64,000 bases of DNA, from positions 1-64,000 of the forward strand of contig JBMNGW010000010.1 of NCBI GenBank assembly GCA_050950025.1, in the 5' to 3' direction. Position numbers and translations under genes: made by a program. Source of the DNA: JBMNGW01 sp050950025 (GTDB taxonomy: Bacteria; Spirochaetota; Spirochaetia; Sphaerochaetales; Sphaerochaetaceae). The notes under the pieces were generated by a model. It searched no databases, was not told where the DNA came from, and saw nothing but the letters and a program-made list of their open reading frames with translations. Below, piece after piece: positions 59,679 to 64,000 of this stretch (the stretch's first letter is position 1; every line of letters starts with the position of its first letter).

Positions 59679-61067
59679 ATGCCGCAAGAAAAGTGGAACT
59701 ACAAACCATTCTGGGACGAGGTCGTCTCAAGGATGCATCTCTCGCTTTCAGAGCAAGAGCGCATCACATGGATCAACAGAATCTCTTACGACTCCAGCTC
59801 CGAACAGAGACTGATTCTTTCAGTTCCGTCCCTTTTCATACGCGATTACGTTACCAGTCAATATAAGCAAACGATGAGCTCTTTGTTGTATGAATTGACC
59901 GGAGAAACGCTGGATATCGACATCATTGTCAGCCAAGAAGAGACCAAAGCAAAACACCCTAAAAAAGGGGGCGAAACAACCGGTGTTCCCCAAAGTAAAG
60001 CCTTACCCAAGGCCCAGCCTAAAAAGCGGGATCCCAATATGAACAGCGCTTATCAGTTTGACGGCTTTATTGTGGGAGATAACAGTGCTTTTGCCTATAA
60101 CGTAAGCATGGCCATTGCGAAAAATCCGGGAGCCAGCTATAACCCCTGCCTCATCTACGGGGGAGTCGGATTGGGAAAAACCCACTTGATTCAGTCAATT
60201 GGCAACTTCATCCAAGACAACACTCCGGAGCTCCAGGTTCTCTATGTGACAGCCGAAATGTTCACCAATGAGTTCATTCAGGCTATCGGAGAGGAAAAAA
60301 CACCTCAATTTAGGAACAAATACCGCAAAGCTGATGTTCTGTTGATTGATGACATCCACTTTTTGCAAAAGAAAGCTTCAACCCAAGAAGAGATGTTCCA
60401 CGTCTTTAACAATCTTTTTGAAGCCAACAAACAACTTGTGTTTACTTGCGACCGGCCTATTAATGAATTGCAGGATATCACCGACCGGCTGAAAAACCGC
60501 TTTACCCGCGGCATTAATGTCGATTTACAACCGCCTGATTTCGAAACCCGCTTGGCTATTCTTAAACGCAAAAGTGAAGCTCAAGCCTGTCACGTCTCTT
60601 CTGATGTGCTGGAATACATCAGTCGCAGCGTCAATACGAATGTGCGTGATTTGGAAGCTAGTTTAACTAAATTGATGGCCTACAGTCAGCTTTTGAATAA
60701 AGAAATAACCCTCGAGATAGCTCAAGAGCAGCTCAAAGGGACTTATTCCCTTATTCGGGATCAATCGCTTTCCATTGATTCAATTATGAGAGTAACAGCA
60801 GATTACTTCAATATTTCTCTTTACGATATTAAAGGCAAGAAAAGGACAAAAAGTGTTGTCTTGCCCCGTCAAATAGCAATGTATATTGCAAGAAACATTA
60901 CCGATTTTTCTACAACAGAGATCGGGTATGAGTTTGGAGGAAGAGATCATACAACAGTCATGCACTCTGTGCAGCGCATCGATACGTTGATGAAAACAGA
61001 TCAAGCTGTCCATACAGCCATTCAGAATTTGATGCGCCAAGCTCAAAATTATAAGCGTTCTAAGTAA
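59679..61067 (+). CDS. dnaA: chromosomal replication initiator protein DnaA
   Basis: A 462 aa AAA+ initiator. Domain I is at the N-terminus (WNYKPFWDEVVSRMHLSLSEQE in part), followed by a charged linker. Domain III has Walker A LIYGGVGLGKTHLIQSIGN (part) and Walker B DVLLIDDIHFLQ. Domain IV is the C-terminal helix-turn-helix with the signature DFSTTEIGYEFGGRDHTTVMHSVQRI (part), which binds DnaA boxes. ATG 59679 is chosen over the longer ORF because the promoter -10 ends 7 nt before it. Cognate boxes lie just downstream, at 61098-61229. Confidence 0.95.
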   Translation: MPQEKWNYKPFWDEVVSRMHLSLSEQERITWINRISYDSSSEQRLILSVPSLFIRDYVTSQYKQTMSSLLYELTGETLDIDIIVSQEETKAKHPKKGGETTGVPQSKALPKAQPKKRDPNMNSAYQFDGFIVGDNSAFAYNVSMAIAKNPGASYNPCLIYGGVGLGKTHLIQSIGNFIQDNTPELQVLYVTAEMFTNEFIQAIGEEKTPQFRNKYRKADVLLIDDIHFLQKKASTQEEMFHVFNNLFEANKQLVFTCDRPINELQDITDRLKNRFTRGINVDLQPPDFETRLAILKRKSEAQACHVSSDVLEYISRSVNTNVRDLEASLTKLMAYSQLLNKEITLEIAQEQLKGTYSLIRDQSLSIDSIMRVTADYFNISLYDIKGKKRTKSVVLPRQIAMYIARNITDFSTTEIGYEFGGRDHTTVMHSVQRIDTLMKTDQAVHTAIQNLMRQAQNYKRSK

Positions 61068-61291
61068 AAAGAAGCTGGGCAAAAGGTGTGTAAAAGATGT
61101 GGATGGATGTGGATAAGTCAAAAAGGGTGTGAATTAGTGTGGAACAATTGGGGATAACAACACCCTCTTCTCCACAATCGATACAAATGCATGAGATGGT
61201 GTGCTAACGAATTATTGCCGTTATCCACAGTATACATGATACTATTACTAAGACTACTGAATAGAAAAGAAATACTAATAGGAGTCATCAA
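61068..61291. other. oriC: probable replication origin (oriC) with DnaA boxes
   Basis: The dnaA-dnaN gap contains two perfect boxes in opposite orientation: TGTGGATAA at 61108-61116 and TTATCCACA at 61221-61229. Close variants are TGTGGATGG at 61098-61106, TGTGGAACA at 61138-61146 and TTCTCCACA at 61168-61176. Several GTGTG repeats lie around them. The boxes cluster in about 130 bp, and the flanks are moderately AT-rich. Neighbouring dnaA, dnaN, recF, gyrBA, parAB and parS support an origin here. Confidence 0.85.
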
Positions 61292-62395
61292 ATGAAATTT
61301 AGTTGCCCTAAAAATACACTACTCAAAGAAATTGCTCTTGCCTTAGATTTTACCTCTCAGCGCAATACGCTGTCAGTCGTCTCCTATGTTCTTTTAAGAC
61401 TTGTGGGCAATTCTCTCACTATTCAGGCTACCGACCAAAAAGTGGGATTTACCAGCACTATTGAAGTTGAGACGGAAAAAGAGGGAGCCACAACCGTTTT
61501 CTGTGAAAAATTCTTAGGCATCCTCAGAGCTCTTCCCGATGAAAACATCTGTTTTGAAGAAGTAGATGGTCGTCTCTTAATTCAACCTGAAACCAAAACC
61601 ATCGATTTTGATTTAAGAACTATTGAAGTCGATAAATTTCCCGCTTTGGAACAGACCAACGAAAGTGATTTTGTCTCTGTGGCTCAGAAAGATGTGTTTG
61701 ATATGATAGATCAGACCATTTTTTCTATCAGCGATGATGAAACTCGCTATTTTATGAACGGGGTCTATTTGGAGCAGAGTCCTACCGGATTAATCATGGT
61801 TGCCACAGATGGACGGCGTTTATCGATGATTGAACGCTCAATGGAACAAAAAATTCCCTCATTTGCTCCGGTGATTATTCCTACCAAATTTCTGCATCTG
61901 ATGAAAAAAGCAGGAACAGGTGAAGCTGATATGGCATTGGCAGTTAATGAAACTCTCATTTTTGCCCAATTTGGTCACCAAATCATGTATTCAACACTCA
62001 TCAAAGGGCAGTTTCCCAACTATCGACGGGTAATTCCGAATGTGCAGACCAATACCTGTATTGCCTCAATCAGCCAAATTAATGAGGCTTTAAAGCGAGT
62101 TTCATTACTTGTCGAAAATAAGGCAAAAAGAATTTTCCTTGAAATTGAGGCCAACCAAATCACCATCAGCAGTGAAGAGAGTGAATTTGGTCAAGCAAAA
62201 GAGACAGTTCCGTGCACCTATGAAGGAGAGTACTGCAAGCTGGCAATGAACTACTCTTATCTTGTCAGCCCCTTGCGGGTTATGGACGGGCAGATGTGTG
62301 CCATTTGCTTCACCGAATCAAACAAGGCAGTGACGGTGCGGCCCGACCCTGAGCAAGATTACTTTCATATCATCATGCCCATGCAGATAGACTGA
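61292..62395 (+). CDS. dnaN: DNA polymerase III subunit beta (sliding clamp)
   Basis: A 367 aa clamp forming a ring dimer on DNA, with three repeated domains. Recognisable stretches are SVVSYVLLRLVGNSLTIQATD (part) in domain I, YFMNGVYLEQSPTGLIMVATDGRRLSM (part) in domain II, and the C-terminal RPDPEQDYFHIIMPMQ, where the last residues replace the common MPMRL end. An AGGAG site lies 8 nt before the ATG, so this gene is not leaderless. Its stop overlaps the recF start. Confidence 0.95.
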   Translation: MKFSCPKNTLLKEIALALDFTSQRNTLSVVSYVLLRLVGNSLTIQATDQKVGFTSTIEVETEKEGATTVFCEKFLGILRALPDENICFEEVDGRLLIQPETKTIDFDLRTIEVDKFPALEQTNESDFVSVAQKDVFDMIDQTIFSISDDETRYFMNGVYLEQSPTGLIMVATDGRRLSMIERSMEQKIPSFAPVIIPTKFLHLMKKAGTGEADMALAVNETLIFAQFGHQIMYSTLIKGQFPNYRRVIPNVQTNTCIASISQINEALKRVSLLVENKAKRIFLEIEANQITISSEESEFGQAKETVPCTYEGEYCKLAMNYSYLVSPLRVMDGQMCAICFTESNKAVTVRPDPEQDYFHIIMPMQID

Positions 62396-63480
62396 TGAAA
62401 TTTTGTTCGCTCGGGTTCCAGAATTTTAGGAACCTAGCCGATTCCATTGTTCCTGTTGACTCACACCATATTCTGTTGATCGGTGACAACGGACAGGGAA
62501 AGACTAATTTTCTTGAAGCTCTGTATGTGCTGTGTTATGGCTCATCATTTCGGACCAATAAAGTAGCTCAATTAGCTACTTTTGGCTCCAAATCTTTTGC
62601 TCTGTCGGCCATCGTGCAAACCGATGAAGAGATTCACCAACAAATTATGTTCCGCTTTGAAGAAGGCAAACGAGAAATAAGGATTGACGGCAAAGAGATC
62701 CGTGACCGCCGAGATTTGATTTACAATATCCCTTGTATTGTGTTCACCCATGATGATATTGAGTTCATCCGAGGGGAGCCGGAGCAGCGGCGCCGTTTCT
62801 TTGACCAAACGATGTCGTTGTACGATCCTCTGTTTTTCGACGACTTACGGCGCTACCGATTAATTTTGCGCCAAAGAAATGCGGCAATTAAAGAACAGTA
62901 TTACGCTTTACTGCCGACTTATGACACGCAGTTGGCCACCTCCGGTCTTGCTATTTTGCGAAAACGGCGCCAAGAGGTGAAGAAATTCAATGCCATTTTG
63001 GCTCCTTTGTACAAAGAAGTCTCCCAAACCGATGTACAGCTTAGCATTAGCTACCGTCCTTCATGGAGCAACTGCAACAATGTTGAAGAGATTGAAGAAC
63101 TGCTGAAAGAGACGGTGGAACGGGATATCAAAATGCAAACAACCACCAGCGGTATCCACAGAGACCAGTTTGTGGTTCTTGAACACAATCATCCGTTTGT
63201 TTCTTCGGGCTCCACCGGACAAATGCGCTTAGCTTCTCTTTTACTGCGCATTGCTCAAATGGTAAGTTATAGCGCCAACACAGCCAAAGAGCCGATTTTG
63301 CTGATTGATGATGTGTTGTTGGAACTTGATCCGGTAAAACGGGGATTATTTCTCTCCCTTTTGCAGGGTTACAGCCAAGCTTTTTTCACTTTTTTGCCCG
63401 ATGAAACCTACTTTTTCAGTGACACCAATAACAAAGAAATGAGGTATCATGTCAAAGAAGGGAGGTTTGAACTTGCATGA
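62395..63480 (+). CDS. recF: DNA replication/repair protein RecF
   Basis: A 361 aa SMC-like ATPase that binds gapped DNA with RecR and RecO. Walker A is LLIGDNGQGKTNFLEALYVL (part), the signature region has SSGSTGQMRLASLLL, and Walker B is PILLIDDVLLELD. It begins with the family N-terminus FQNFRNLADSIV. ATG 62395 shares one base with the dnaN stop and the end overlaps the DUF721 gene by 4 bp, indicating a coupled operon. Confidence 0.95.
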   Translation: MKFCSLGFQNFRNLADSIVPVDSHHILLIGDNGQGKTNFLEALYVLCYGSSFRTNKVAQLATFGSKSFALSAIVQTDEEIHQQIMFRFEEGKREIRIDGKEIRDRRDLIYNIPCIVFTHDDIEFIRGEPEQRRRFFDQTMSLYDPLFFDDLRRYRLILRQRNAAIKEQYYALLPTYDTQLATSGLAILRKRRQEVKKFNAILAPLYKEVSQTDVQLSISYRPSWSNCNNVEEIEELLKETVERDIKMQTTTSGIHRDQFVVLEHNHPFVSSGSTGQMRLASLLLRIAQMVSYSANTAKEPILLIDDVLLELDPVKRGLFLSLLQGYSQAFFTFLPDETYFFSDTNNKEMRYHVKEGRFELA

Positions 63481-63776
63481 AAGAGCAATCAACCAAAGAG
63501 CTTCTTGATTTATTGCTATCTCGGCTTAACATTGACGCCAATAACCCAATGATGGCCTTAAAGCGGCAGTGGATGGAAATCATCGGCTCAGACATTGCTA
63601 TTCACTGTCGATTAAGCGATATTAAGGGCAAAACAGCCATTATTGAAACCGACCACAGTACCTACAGCTCTCTTATTTTACTGCGCAAACAACAGATAAT
63701 CCGAAACATGGCCAGGCTCTATCCCGAGCTGAAAGTAACCCAACTGCAGATCAGGATAAAACCTCCTGTGTCTTGA
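63477..63776 (+). CDS. DUF721 domain protein
   Basis: A 99 aa small protein with the DUF721/DciA-like pattern: WMEIIGSDIAIHCRLSDIKGKTAIIETDHSTYSSLILLRKQQII (parts). DciA-like proteins load the replicative helicase in bacteria that lack DnaC or DnaI. Position after recF at the origin fits that role, but this spirochaete member is untested. The start overlaps the recF stop (ATGA). Confidence 0.88.
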   Translation: MKEQSTKELLDLLLSRLNIDANNPMMALKRQWMEIIGSDIAIHCRLSDIKGKTAIIETDHSTYSSLILLRKQQIIRNMARLYPELKVTQLQIRIKPPVS

Positions 63777-63800
63777 CACTATCTGTTAGCCGCCTATATA
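63773..63800 (+). promoter_or_regulatory. rpmH promoter
   Basis: TTGACA (63773-63778), 16 bp, TATATA (63795-63800). The -35 overlaps the DUF721 stop codon. A leader of about 70 nt with a GGTGGAG ribosome site precedes rpmH. Confidence 0.7.
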
Positions 63801-63874
63801 CTGCCCCATCGGGAGTGTATTCCCATTCAATTGATAAAATCGGCGTAAAGCTAAAGATAGGTGGAGATTTTCCC

Positions 63875-64000
63875 ATGAAAAGAACGTACCAACCCAGCAG
63901 GACAAAAAGAAATAGAAGATTAGGTTTTAGAGCCCGCATGGCGACCAAAGGCGGACGAGCCATTTTAGCCAGACGAAGAGCCAAAGGAAGAAAGAAACTT
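63875..64000 (+). CDS. rpmH: 50S ribosomal protein L34 (3' end outside window)
   Basis: The visible 42 codons give MKRTYQPSRTKRNRRLGFR followed by the conserved FRARMATKGGRAILARRRAKGRKKL pattern (part), essentially a full L34 of 44-50 aa. The stop lies beyond the window edge. The downstream genes (rnpA, yidC in most bacteria) are not visible. GGTGGAG 8 nt before the ATG is a good ribosome site. Confidence 0.95.
   Translation, partial: MKRTYQPSRTKRNRRLGFRARMATKGGRAILARRRAKGRKKL

Overview
The window is a chromosomal segment containing a replication origin, most likely from a spirochaete and probably close to Sphaerochaetaceae. The phylum call rests on gene content and order: dnaA-dnaN-recF-DUF721-rpmH beside gyrB-gyrA, a DUF6062 protein, a cyclophilin-FKBP dual immunophilin, and many small secreted proteins with short spirochaete-like signal peptides. 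No rRNA was present to confirm this, so the family-level placement is inference. Coding density is high, genes are often separated by 0-20 bp or overlap by 4 bp, and no CRISPR array, intact insertion sequence or prophage was seen.

Layout. 1-16 kb is housekeeping: the C-terminal half of a 2-hydroxyacyl-CoA dehydratase activase (split in two), aspS (frameshifted), a BaiN-like flavoprotein, OsmC, a class II aldolase, proS, an ankyrin protein, adenosine deaminase, rhomboid, rlmE, htpG and a ROK regulator. 16.1-24.8 kb is an accessory, AT-rich region. It holds a family of small secreted beta-strand proteins, two closely related FadR-type GntR regulators, an orphan ABC ATPase and a flavodoxin. Several of these genes share a 15-bp promoter block with the -35 box inside it. 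A body of about 560 bp (18.42-18.98 kb) looks scrambled or decayed although its promoter, RBS, signal peptide and terminator survive. 24.8-34 kb contains a ParB-fold protein, a phosphoesterase, purine nucleoside phosphorylase, another large secreted protein, thymidine kinase, deoC, a membrane Nudix protein, an aldo/keto reductase, YigZ and an M28 peptidase. 34.0-37.2 kb is a stable-RNA/replication block: four tRNA-Ser isoacceptors plus tRNA-Arg, the SRP RNA, dnaX, ybaB and recR. 37-50 kb is mixed metabolism and transport. 50.6-55 kb holds radA, a dual PPIase, parB, parA, nfu and a perfect parS. 55-64 kb holds gyrA, gyrB, dnaA, the probable oriC, dnaN, recF, DUF721 and the start of rpmH.

Two window-wide patterns stand out. 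First, about 16 genes, including dnaA, parA, aspS and add, have a sigma-70 type -10 hexamer (some weak matches) ending 6 or 7 nt before the start codon and no Shine-Dalgarno, so their mRNAs should be leaderless. Second, at least five genes are interrupted by single-base indels in or next to short homopolymers, and a sixth, the activase, may be. Nearly all are repaired by removing one base. aspS is essential and otherwise well conserved, so assembly or sequencing errors are the simplest explanation.

Functionally, add, purine nucleoside phosphorylase, deoC and tdk form a nucleoside-salvage set. The parAB/parS/gyrase/dnaA/dnaN block is the replication-segregation core. The small secreted proteins plus paired GntR regulators are the best candidate here for an undescribed surface-protein regulon.
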